A stretch of DNA of 13,497 nucleotides, taken from JBFWYO01 sp050186335. GTDB lineage: Bacteria > Pseudomonadota > Alphaproteobacteria > Bin65. The notes below the pieces were generated by a model, which saw only the letters and a list, made by a program, of their open reading frames with translations, was not told the origin of the DNA and did not search any database. Position numbers and translations under genes: made by a program. Within the stretch, counting starts at the first letter, position 1, and each line of letters begins with the position of its first letter. This document shows positions 6,665-13,109 of this stretch, piece after piece. The DNA lies in contig JBFWYO010000105.1 in assembly GCA_050186335.1 (NCBI GenBank), positions 1 through 13,497 of the forward strand, in the 5' to 3' direction.

Positions 6665-7576
6665 ATGCCCACCCCCGATCTCAACCTCCTCGTCACGCTC
6701 GATGTGCTGCTCGCCGAAGGCAGCGTGGCGCGCGCGGCGCGGCGGTTGCGGCTCAGCCCGTCGGCGATGAGCCGGGCGCTCGCGCGGTTGCGCGCTGCGA
6801 CGGGCGATCCGCTATTGGTGCGGGCGGGGCGCGGGCTCGTGCCGACGCCGCGGGCGCTGGAGTTACGCGCGCGTGTCGGCCCGCTGGTGCAGGATGTCGA
6901 AGCCGTGCTGCGTCCGGCCACGCAACTCGATCTCAGGAAACTCACGCGCAGTTTCACGCTGCGCACCGGCGACGGCTTCGTGGAGAATTTCGGCGCGGCG
7001 CTGTTGGCGCGCGTCGCCAAGCAAGCGCCCGGCGTGCGGCTGCGCTTCGTGCAGAAGCCGGATAAGGACAGCGCGCCGCTGCGCGAAGGGACCGTCGATC
7101 TGGAAACCGGCGTGGTGGACGATTTGACCGGCCCGGAAATGCGCACGCAATCGTTGTTCCGCGATCGCTTCATCGGCGTCGTGCGCAAGCGGCACGCTTT
7201 GAGCCGGGGCAGGATCACGCCGGCGCGCTACGCGGCTGGAAGGCATATTCATGTTTCGCGGCGCGGGCTCGACAAAGGTCTGATCGATGAAGCCATGTCC
7301 GCGCTCGGGCTGGAACGGCAGATCGTCACCGCCGTCGGCGGCTTTGCGGCCACACTCGCGCTCGCGCGCGGCACAGATTTGATCGCCTCCGTGCCCGAAC
7401 GCCACACGCGCAATTTACGCACCGGCCTGCACAGTTTTGCGCTGCCGTTCGCCACGCCGGACATCCTGGTCGCTATGCTGTGGCATCCGCGAATGGACGC
7501 CGATCCCGCGCATCGCTGGCTGCGCGGCTGCGTGCGCGACATTTGCGCCGAGCAATCCGCCGATTCAGCTGCGTAG
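6665..7576 (+). CDS. LysR-family transcriptional regulator
   Basis: DNA-binding regulator of 303 residues, the normal LysR length. The N-terminal winged helix-turn-helix (about 3-62) starts DLNLLVTLDVLLAEGSVARA, and its recognition helix region is LSPSAMSRALARLR. The wing reads DPLLVRAGRGLVPTPRA. Residues from about 88 form the ligand-binding domain (SFTLRTGDGFVENF and onward). The effector is unknown. It lies divergent to an MFS exporter, which it probably controls along with itself. Its promoter must lie within or beside the hairpin repeats, because the nearest element ends only about 37 bases upstream. No strong Shine-Dalgarno precedes the ATG. It converges on the PLP enzyme gene, with a 36-base gap and no obvious terminator. 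Confidence 0.92.
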   Translation: MPTPDLNLLVTLDVLLAEGSVARAARRLRLSPSAMSRALARLRAATGDPLLVRAGRGLVPTPRALELRARVGPLVQDVEAVLRPATQLDLRKLTRSFTLRTGDGFVENFGAALLARVAKQAPGVRLRFVQKPDKDSAPLREGTVDLETGVVDDLTGPEMRTQSLFRDRFIGVVRKRHALSRGRITPARYAAGRHIHVSRRGLDKGLIDEAMSALGLERQIVTAVGGFAATLALARGTDLIASVPERHTRNLRTGLHSFALPFATPDILVAMLWHPRMDADPAHRWLRGCVRDICAEQSADSAA

Positions 7577-7612
7577 CTCGAAAAGCAAATAAACGCAGTC
7601 GGTATACAGCCG

Positions 7613-8542
7613 CTACTTTTTGCTCAGATACTTCATCCCCGTATCGCACATCAGCGTCACCACCGTCGCGTCCGGCCCCAGCTCGTCCGCCAGCCTGAGT
7701 GCCGCGACCACGTTGCAGCCCGTCGAGGTGCCGCCGAACAGGCCTTCTTCGCGGGCGAGGCGCAGCGCCATGGCTTTGGCTTCGTCGGTCGAGACGCGCT
7801 CGATGCGGTTGGGCAGCGTCTTATCCCACAGCGGCACGACGTAGCCGGCGCCGATGCCGTCGATCTTGTGCGCGCCGGTCTTGCCGCCGGACAGCACCGG
7901 CGATTCGGCGGGCTCGACGGCGATGATCCTGATGTGGTCGTTGTGCCGGCGCAGCGCTTCCCCGGTGCCGCGCAGGGAGGCGGTGGTGCCGACGCTTTGA
8001 ACGAAGGCGTCGATGCGGCCGTCGGTCTGGTTCCAGATTTCCGCAGCCAGCTTATGATAGGCGGCGAGCTGATCGCGGTTGTTCATCTGGTCGGTCCAGA
8101 AGCTGCCGGTCTCGGCGGCGATCACGCGCGCGGCCTCGATCATGTCGCGGGTCAGCTTGCCGGTCATGCCGCCGCCCTCGCTCGGGACGATTTTAAGTTT
8201 GGCGCCGAGGGCTTCCATATGCGCGAGCTTCTCCGGCGCGAACGCGTCCGAGGTGACGATGTGCAGCGGGTAGCGCTTGACCGCGCAGACCAGCGAAAGC
8301 GACACGCCGGTGCTGCCGCCGGTATATTCGACGACCGATTTGGCGCCCGCGCCGCCGAGCCGGCCGTCCGCCTCGGCCGCCTCGATCATCGCCAGCGCCA
8401 TGCGGTCCTTGATGCTGCCGGTCGGGTTCTCGCTTTCCAGCTTGAGCAGGATGCGCGCGCCGTTTCGGGGCGCAATGCGGCGCAGCGGCACCATCGACGT
8501 ATCGCCGATGGTCTGCAGAATGTTCCGGCACAGTTCGGTCAT
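7613..8542 (-). CDS. Cysteine-synthase-family PLP enzyme with non-canonical substrate loops
   Basis: Fold-type II PLP enzyme of 309 residues, as long as CysK/CysM. The PLP lysine is Lys45 in NPTGSIKDR. The substrate loop, TSGNTG in classical O-acetylserine sulfhydrylases, is TGGSTG here (74-79). The phosphate-binding loop GTGGTxxG is replaced by GTTASLRGTG (185-194). GGTSTGCN (270-277) stands in for the family's GISSG, and the end DTGMKYLS matches the family's DSGxRYLS. It therefore belongs to a divergent branch of cysteine synthases. Beta-replacement on an activated serine is likely, but the true substrates are uncertain, so no gene symbol is given. ATG at 8542 is preceded by GAGG. It lies 114 bases downstream of a glutathione S-transferase on the same strand, which would suit a thiol-metabolism link but does not prove an operon. 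Confidence 0.85.
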   Translation of the reverse strand: MTELCRNILQTIGDTSMVPLRRIAPRNGARILLKLESENPTGSIKDRMALAMIEAAEADGRLGGAGAKSVVEYTGGSTGVSLSLVCAVKRYPLHIVTSDAFAPEKLAHMEALGAKLKIVPSEGGGMTGKLTRDMIEAARVIAAETGSFWTDQMNNRDQLAAYHKLAAEIWNQTDGRIDAFVQSVGTTASLRGTGEALRRHNDHIRIIAVEPAESPVLSGGKTGAHKIDGIGAGYVVPLWDKTLPNRIERVSTDEAKAMALRLAREEGLFGGTSTGCNVVAALRLADELGPDATVVTLMCDTGMKYLSKK

Positions 8543-8656
8543 GTCGCCCGCCTCGTTCGTCGTCCGCCGATCCCGGCGCGCACCATCTTGACGTTTGGGT
8601 GCCGCCGGACAAGTCCTGAAAATGGACCATCGCGGCCGAAGTCTCGCCCGATCGCG

Positions 8657-9331
8657 TTAGCGGAAGCGCGCCGGTATACGGTCCTGCAGCGGGAACAGGT
8701 GGAAATACGGTTTGGCGCCGGCGATCGTGCGCTGGAACGACGCTCGCCGTTCCAGCCGGTCGAAATATGCGGCGAGATTTTTGTGCGCGCCGGCGAACGG
8801 CGCCACGATGCCGGCGTAGAACAAAGCAGGTGCCGCGGCGCAGTCGGCGATGGTGAACGCGGCGCCGGTCGCCCATATTTTGTCCGCCATGTGCCGGTCG
8901 ATGATCGCATAGGCGGTCTGGATCGTCGCCGCGGCCTCGGCGACGCCGTGCGGATCCCTTGCGCCGTCGGGGCGCAGCCGGTCGGCGACCAGCTTCTGCA
9001 TCGGCGCGTGGACATACAGGTCGTAGAAGCGATCCCACAAACGCGCTTCGAGCCGTTCGTCGCGATGTTCCGGCAGCAGTTTGTGCGCGCCCGGGTAATG
9101 CTGCTCGAGATATTCGACGATGATGGTGGTTTCCGGAATCGTCCGGTCGTTCGCTTCATCGCGCAGCACCGGAATCTTGCCGACCGGCCACAGCTCCAGA
9201 AATTGCCGTCTGGAAGCCGCGTCCATGAAATCGACGATGCGCCCCTCGAACGCGGTGCCGTGCTCGTACAACGCGATCAACACCTTGTGGCAGAACGACG
9301 ACAAGGGATGGAAATACAGGGTCAGGCTCAT
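8657..9331 (-). CDS. Glutathione S-transferase family protein
   Basis: A cytosolic enzyme of 224 residues that probably conjugates or reduces substrates with glutathione. The N-terminal thioredoxin-like domain (1-78) contains HPLSSFCHK, where Ser11, Ser12 or Cys14 could activate glutathione, GKIPVL with the cis-proline Pro54, and the gamma-glutamyl-binding PETT (Glu67/Thr68; Glu-Ser is more usual). The helical C-terminal domain has the N-capping motif FTIADCA (159-165). The ATG at 9331 is supported by GGAGGAT about six bases upstream. It lies between the metal transporter and PLP enzyme genes on the same strand, 90 bases after the former. Its substrate class cannot be told from sequence. Confidence 0.9.
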   Translation of the reverse strand: MSLTLYFHPLSSFCHKVLIALYEHGTAFEGRIVDFMDAASRRQFLELWPVGKIPVLRDEANDRTIPETTIIVEYLEQHYPGAHKLLPEHRDERLEARLWDRFYDLYVHAPMQKLVADRLRPDGARDPHGVAEAAATIQTAYAIIDRHMADKIWATGAAFTIADCAAAPALFYAGIVAPFAGAHKNLAAYFDRLERRASFQRTIAGAKPYFHLFPLQDRIPARFR

Positions 9332-9421
9332 CGCGCATCCTCCGTCGCCATTTTGTGCCAGGGGAAACGGCGCATCGCGAAGGCCAAATCGATCGGCAGC
9401 GATGCGCCGAGAACCGCAAAC

Positions 9422-10117
9422 CTAGACCGAAGTCCCGACCAGCGCGCCGATGCCGGCCGTCAGCGCCATGGCGAAGGCGCCCCAGAACGTAACGCGCGCC
9501 GTTGCCTTGACGATATTGGCGCCGCCCGCGCGCGCGCCGATCGCGCCCAGTGCCGCCAGGAACAGCAGCGAGGCGGCCGCGACGACCGGCACCAGATACG
9601 CGGCCGGGGCAACCAGTACCATCAGCAGCGGCAGCGCGGCGCCGATTGCAAAGGTGGCGGCCGAGGTCAGCGCGGCCTGGATCGGGCGCGCGGTCGTCAC
9701 CTCGGAAATGGCGAGTTCGTCCAGCGCGTGCGCGGCCAGCGCGTCCTTTGCCATCAATTGGTCGGCGACCTTGCGCGCAAGCTCGGGCTCGACGCCGCGC
9801 TTGACGTAGATTTGCGCCAGTTCCTCGCGTTCGAACGCGGGCTGGCTGGCCAGTTCGGCGCGCTCGCGGGCGAGATCCGCCTGTTCGGTGTCGGACTGCG
9901 AGCTGACCGAGACGTATTCGCCGGCCGCCATCGACATGGCGCCGGCGACAAGCCCGGCGATGCCCGCCAGCAGCACGTCCGCGCGCGCGGCCGAGGCCGC
10001 GGCCACGCCCAGGATCAGGCTCGCGGTCGAGACGATGCCGTCGTTGGCGCCCAGCACGGCGGCGCGCAGCCAGCCGATGCGCGAGACCAGATGGCGTTCG
10101 GGATGGCGGCGGCTCAT
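9422..10117 (-). CDS. VIT1/CCC1-type Fe2+/Mn2+ transporter
   Basis: Membrane protein of 231 residues of the VIT1/CCC1 family, which moves Fe2+ or Mn2+ out of the cytoplasm. The sequence has GANDGIVSTASLILGV (TM1, near 23-38), GLVAGAMSMAAGEYVSVSSQ (TM2, near 55-74), a charged cytoplasmic segment with repeated Glu residues (about 75-140) suited to metal binding, then three further membrane segments, five in all. The frame is open to 10393, but the chosen ATG at 10117 gives the family start MSRRHPERHLV and has GGAG (10124-10127) six bases upstream. The extra upstream 92 codons overlap the divergent yffB-like gene and look non-coding. It is the first gene of a minus-strand run of three. Confidence 0.9.
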   Translation of the reverse strand: MSRRHPERHLVSRIGWLRAAVLGANDGIVSTASLILGVAAASAARADVLLAGIAGLVAGAMSMAAGEYVSVSSQSDTEQADLARERAELASQPAFEREELAQIYVKRGVEPELARKVADQLMAKDALAAHALDELAISEVTTARPIQAALTSAATFAIGAALPLLMVLVAPAAYLVPVVAAASLLFLAALGAIGARAGGANIVKATARVTFWGAFAMALTAGIGALVGTSV

Positions 10118-10288
10118 GCGATTCTCCGGGTCGGGCTTTGTCGGGCGCGGGTCGGCGTGACGCAATGTTGCGCAAGTTGCGCGCCGATAATCAAGATTTC
10201 CGGACGCGGCGGAATGTCCACGACGGGTGGGAATGCGGTACAACGGGCATCGAAATGACGCGCGAATTGTTCTCGGAGGAGTCGGAGC
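10118..10288. promoter_or_regulatory. Divergent promoter region of the metal transporter and yffB-like genes
   Basis: This is a 171-base spacer between divergent starts. GTTGCGCAA and GTTGCGCGC follow each other directly (10168-10185), and TTGCGCAA is a perfect 8-base palindrome. This may be an operator, but no regulator family can be assigned and no clear -35/-10 pair was found. Confidence 0.35.
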
Positions 10289-10648
10289 ATGACGAAAGCC
10301 AAAAAAGTGACCATTTTCGGCATCAAGAACTGCGACACGATGAGCAAGGCGCGCGCGTGGCTGGACACGCACGGCGTGGCATACGATTTTCACGATTACA
10401 AGATCGCCGGCATCGAACGGGCGACGCTCGAAGCCTGGGCCGCGAAGGTGGGATGGGAGGTGCTGCTCAACCGCACCGGCACCACGTTCCGCAAGCTGCC
10501 GGACCAGGACAAGGCGGTGCCCAACGCGAAGAAGGCGATCGCGCTGATGCTGGCGCAGCCGTCGATGATCAAGCGCCCGGTGCTCGATGTGGACGGCAAG
10601 CTGATCGTCGGGTTCAAGCCGGAGATCTATCGGAATTCGCTCGGCTGA
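10289..10648 (+). CDS. yffB: ArsC/Spx-like reductase family protein, YffB type
   Basis: Small thioredoxin-fold protein of 119 residues, the usual length. GIKNCDTMSKARAWL (11-25) with single active-site Cys15 is the hallmark of the YffB branch of the ArsC/Spx family. LNRTGTTFRKL (60-70) and the cis-proline segment KRPVLDVDGKLIVGF (95-109) also fit. YffB proteins bind glutathione, and their physiological substrate is not settled, so arsenate reduction should not be assumed. The ATG is well supported by GGAGGAG (10275-10281) seven bases upstream. The gene converges on the hydrolase gene with only 12 bases between the stop codons. Confidence 0.9.
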   Translation: MTKAKKVTIFGIKNCDTMSKARAWLDTHGVAYDFHDYKIAGIERATLEAWAAKVGWEVLLNRTGTTFRKLPDQDKAVPNAKKAIALMLAQPSMIKRPVLDVDGKLIVGFKPEIYRNSLG

Positions 10649-10660
10649 CGCGTGGTCTAA

Positions 10661-11191
10661 CTATTGCGCCGCCATCCAGCCGGCGGCCGCATCGAGAATT
10701 TCCGCCAGCAGCTCGGCGTCCTTGCGGCCGGTTTTCGCCGGCACGTGGAACGCGTGGTCGGCGTCGGCGAACAGTTTCAACGTCGCGCGGGGCTCAAGAC
10801 CGGCGACGGCGGCGCGCAACAGGTCGAGCCGCGCGATCGCCTGCGCCTGCGAGCTCATGCGGCCGCCGAACGATTTGCCGCCGGCGAAAAGGGCCAAAGT
10901 CGGCGCGCGGCGCGCAGCTTCGGCGACCGCGGCGCGCACGGCGGCATGCGCCACGGCGGGCGGATCGACGCGCTTCGACCCGCGTTCCATGTAGGGGAAC
11001 TGGTAGCGCAATGTGGCGATGCCGCGCGCGGCAAATCCTTGCGCGATCGCCGCCATCGCCGGGTGCGTCATGCCGGCGCCGGCGCCGTGGGCGAGCACGA
11101 GACATGCGCGCGGCGTTGCCGGCGTCTGCCACAGGCCGGAGACGGGCGCCGCACCCGCGATCGGGACGCTGACGGGTTCGGCTTGGTTCAT
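10661..11191 (-). CDS. KANL3/Tex30-like alpha/beta hydrolase with an internal deletion
   Basis: Small alpha/beta hydrolase of the KANL3/Tex30 (dienelactone-hydrolase-like) type, 176 residues. Oxyanion motif HGAGAG (35-40), nucleophile elbow GKSFGGRMSSQ (105-115, Ser107) and the histidine region DHAFHVP (145-151, His146 or His149) are all present. From my knowledge of the family, the elbow should be followed by a strand and loop of the FLGFPLHPxGKP kind, then a PMLFxQGTRDALA strand carrying the catalytic Asp. Here SQAQAIARL runs straight into DLLRAAVAGLEPRATLKL, so about 40-45 residues including the acid residue seem to be missing, in frame. The enzyme is probably impaired. The ATG at 11191 has no clear Shine-Dalgarno. 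It starts 25 bases after the DUF1428 stop and may be read through from that gene. Confidence 0.75.
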   Translation of the reverse strand: MNQAEPVSVPIAGAAPVSGLWQTPATPRACLVLAHGAGAGMTHPAMAAIAQGFAARGIATLRYQFPYMERGSKRVDPPAVAHAAVRAAVAEAARRAPTLALFAGGKSFGGRMSSQAQAIARLDLLRAAVAGLEPRATLKLFADADHAFHVPAKTGRKDAELLAEILDAAAGWMAAQ

Positions 11192-11216
11192 CGACGCAGC
11201 ATAGCGCCGCGGCGCG

Positions 11217-11573
11217 TCAGGATTGCACGACGATCTTGAAACCGCCGTAGGTCATGCGCTTGCAGTCGAACGGCATTTTCGACGGGTCCAGGCCGCTCAG
11301 GCGCTTGTCCTGCATGACCTTGGCGTTGACGCGATTGCGGTGCGCGCGCGATTTGTAGACGATCCACGCGAACACCACCGTCTCGCCCGGCTTGGTCTTG
11401 GCCAGGCGCGGAAACGGGATGCCCATCATCGTTTTCATGTCGTCGGCGAAGCACTCGCGGTATTCCAGCGCGCCGTGCTCGCGCCAGATCTTGCTGGCCT
11501 GCCGGGCCAGGCGCTTGTAGGCGGCGAGATTTTTCTTCGGCACCGGCAAGACGAACCCATCGACGTAATTCAT
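11217..11573 (-). CDS. DUF1428 family protein (YbaA-like)
   Basis: Cytoplasmic protein of 118 residues, full length for DUF1428. It opens with the typical MNYVDGFVLPVPKKNLAAY and contains EHGALEYREC (33-42), ETVVFAWIVYKSRAHRN (64-80) and the terminal MPFDCKRMTYGGFK. The family has a ferredoxin-like (dimeric alpha-beta barrel) fold and no established activity. ATG at 11573 has a good AAGGAGA about six bases upstream. It follows the ArsR-type regulator and the SRPBCC remnant on the same strand; ArsR, SRPBCC and DUF1428 genes are often neighbours, so co-transcription and regulation by the ArsR protein are likely but inferred. Confidence 0.92.
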   Translation of the reverse strand: MNYVDGFVLPVPKKNLAAYKRLARQASKIWREHGALEYRECFADDMKTMMGIPFPRLAKTKPGETVVFAWIVYKSRAHRNRVNAKVMQDKRLSGLDPSKMPFDCKRMTYGGFKIVVQS

Positions 11574-11599
11574 TTTTCGTCTCCTTCGTTAGGGTCGGT

Positions 11600-11686
11600 T
11601 CAAATGACGTTGCGCTTGAGCGCGTCGCCCGACCGGTCGAGCCGGCCGGCGGTACACTCTTCGCGCGGGGCGGAACGTTCGCTCAT
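11600..11686 (-). pseudogene. Probable SRPBCC/AHSA1 gene remnant with internal deletion
   Basis: This 28-codon frame starts two bases after the ArsR stop (TGA GC ATG). It reads MSERSAP followed by REECTAGRLDRSGDALKR and three more residues. In SRPBCC/AHSA1 proteins encoded directly after SdpR-like ArsR regulators, the start is often MSER-like and the C-terminus has the form RExGTxxLLDxLGxALxR. This frame looks like those two ends joined, with the body of about 130 residues lost. The match is by eye and short, so it could be coincidence. Position and spacing are exactly those expected of the missing partner gene. Confidence 0.45.
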
Positions 11687-11688
11687 GC

Positions 11689-12036
11689 TCAATCCTGTTG
11701 GCTCGGTTCTTTCGGTAGTGCGGCAAGATATTCGCCCAGCCGATCGAGCCGTTGTTCCCAGATCGCGCGCTGCTCGACGATCCAGCGCTCGGCGGTGCGC
11801 AGCGCCTTTGGCTCGATGTGGCAGGTGCGCACGCGGCCGATCTTCTCGGAGCGGACCAGGCCGCTGCCCTCGAGCACCGCCAGATGCTGCACCACCGCCG
11901 ACAAGGTCATGTCCAGCGGCTTGGCCAAATCGCTGACCGAGGCCGGGCCGCGGCACAAACGTTCGACCATCACGCGCCGCGTCGGATCGGCCAGTGCGTG
12001 GAATGCTAGATCGATCGGTGCTTGATAGTTAAGCAT
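11689..12036 (-). CDS. ArsR/SdpR-like winged-helix transcriptional regulator
   Basis: A DNA-binding repressor of 115 residues. It starts MLNYQAPIDLAFHALADPTRR, has the recognition helix region MTLSAVVQHLAVLEGSGLV and the wing SEKIGRVRTCHIEP, and ends with a helix ERWIVEQRAIWEQRLDRLGEYL. This matches the SdpR-like ArsR subgroup, which has no metal-binding cysteine pair. ATG at 12036 is chosen because family members begin at about this point. An ATG five codons upstream (12051) is possible, and the frame stays open to 12231, but that part overlaps the divergent secreted-protein gene. The CTTAA repeats at the start codon suggest autorepression. It heads the minus-strand cluster towards DUF1428. 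Confidence 0.9.
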   Translation of the reverse strand: MLNYQAPIDLAFHALADPTRRVMVERLCRGPASVSDLAKPLDMTLSAVVQHLAVLEGSGLVRSEKIGRVRTCHIEPKALRTAERWIVEQRAIWEQRLDRLGEYLAALPKEPSQQD

Positions 12037-12046
12037 TAACTTAAGT
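12029..12046. promoter_or_regulatory. CTTAA-repeat site over the arsR-type start codon, candidate operator
   Basis: The minus strand reads CTTAAGTTAATGCTTAAC across the start codon. It contains CTTAA twice with a 12-base period, the palindrome CTTAAG, and the near-dyad GTTAA-GCA-TTAAC (plus strand). This is a small AT-rich island in GC-rich DNA, as expected for an autoregulatory ArsR operator. Binding is inferred. Confidence 0.35.
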
Positions 12047-12151
12047 ATCATTTTGGACTGCCGGCGGCAGGCACGTCTTTGCCGTCGTGCTGTCAAAACC
12101 GACCCGCTTCGGGTTAGGTTCCCGCGGTGGAGTTGGGGGGAGATTTCTTCG

Positions 12152-12922
12152 ATGCGATTGCGCGCGGTCTGGTTTGTTGCCTTTGCCGTCGCGTCGTGTT
12201 GCGGCGGCGCCCAGGCGATGGATACGCGCACCGCCGTCTTGGCTGCGATGACCGAACAATACGGGCGCTACGACGCCGAGGCGCGCGCGTGGAAGCATCG
12301 CATCGCCGGCGAGCCGTATGTCTATATGATGCGCGTGCGCGAAGCGCGCAAGCTGGCAGTGCCTGGAGCCGAGCGACTGTACATCGTGGCCTCCGGCGAC
12401 ATGGAAAAACCGGACGAGGTGCCGCGCGCGGCCAGCGGGCTGGCCGGATTGTTCGTCTATGAGCAGCATGCCGGCAAGGTAAGGTTTGTCGCCGGCATCA
12501 AGGATCTGCGCGTCGGCGACGGCGGCCGCGCCGCGTTCGACGCGCGGCTGACGCAGTTCGGCCCGGATCATTATTACGGCTGGATCGTCGGCCTGGGCTC
12601 GATCGGGCAGGGCTGGTCGATCGAACGGCAGTTGGTGCTGGCGCCGCACGGACGCGCGGTGGATACGCTCGCCGCGCTGCGCAAGTCGATCGATTCCGAG
12701 GGCGTGTTTCCGTGCCACGATCCGGGCCTGAAGGAAAAATGCATGTCGCTCAAATACGCGCTGACCGTCGATACGTCGAAGGCGGCCGAGCACGTATTTC
12801 CGCTGATCCTGGAAAAATCCGGCGTGCAGGACGGCCGCACCATCGTGCCGGAGACGTTTCACATTCCGTTCGACGAAAAGACCTGGCGCTACCTGACGCC
12901 GCGCGCGGTGCAGCCGGAATAG
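12152..12922 (+). CDS. Exported protein of unknown function
   Basis: Product of 256 residues with a signal peptide MRLRAVWFVAFAVASCCGGA and likely cleavage after AQA (20-22), so it is probably periplasmic. The mature part is a globular mixed domain with no motif I recognise. Notable stretches are GDMEKPDEVPRAASGLAGL (82-100), FGPDHYYGWIVGLG (136-149), which has an aromatic cluster, and FPCHDPGLKEKC (186-197), whose Cys188 and Cys197 could form a disulfide. The ATG at 12152 is chosen because it begins the signal peptide and has GGGGGGAGA (12135-12143) eight bases upstream; the frame is open further upstream but without signal features. It is divergent from the ArsR-type gene and followed by another exported-protein gene after 187 bases. 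Confidence 0.8.
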   Translation: MRLRAVWFVAFAVASCCGGAQAMDTRTAVLAAMTEQYGRYDAEARAWKHRIAGEPYVYMMRVREARKLAVPGAERLYIVASGDMEKPDEVPRAASGLAGLFVYEQHAGKVRFVAGIKDLRVGDGGRAAFDARLTQFGPDHYYGWIVGLGSIGQGWSIERQLVLAPHGRAVDTLAALRKSIDSEGVFPCHDPGLKEKCMSLKYALTVDTSKAAEHVFPLILEKSGVQDGRTIVPETFHIPFDEKTWRYLTPRAVQPE

Positions 12923-13109
12923 CCTCCGCAGCGGCGCCGTTCGCCCGCCGCATCGGCGATAAAACCTAATGGAAACAAAGTTTTGAATGCCCGCGGCGCT
13001 ACGGCGCGCGACGCGTGCTTGCCCTAATGCCGGCATGATCGTGCGCCAAGGTGCGGCTTTCCGGCAGCGCCTGCTGGGCGCGGTCGCGCATTACCGAAGG
13101 AGATATCGC
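12923..13109. other. Intergenic region, nothing clear
   Basis: This region separates the two exported-protein genes. I see no terminator hairpin with a T-run and no convincing promoter pair. A short AT-rich patch at 12960-12985 (ATAAAACCTAATGGAAACAA) could host a promoter for the next gene. Confidence 0.35.

Noticed and set aside
7868..10258. 796-codon open frame on the plus strand
   Set aside because: It runs antisense through the PLP enzyme, GST and metal transporter genes, all of which have clear family motifs. Its product is low-complexity, Arg/Gly/Ala-rich, and typical of antisense frames in GC-rich DNA.
10118..10393. N-terminal extension of the metal transporter (frame open to 10393)
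   Set aside because: It would overlap the divergent yffB-like gene, and the ATG at 10117 has a good ribosome binding site and gives the family's usual start.
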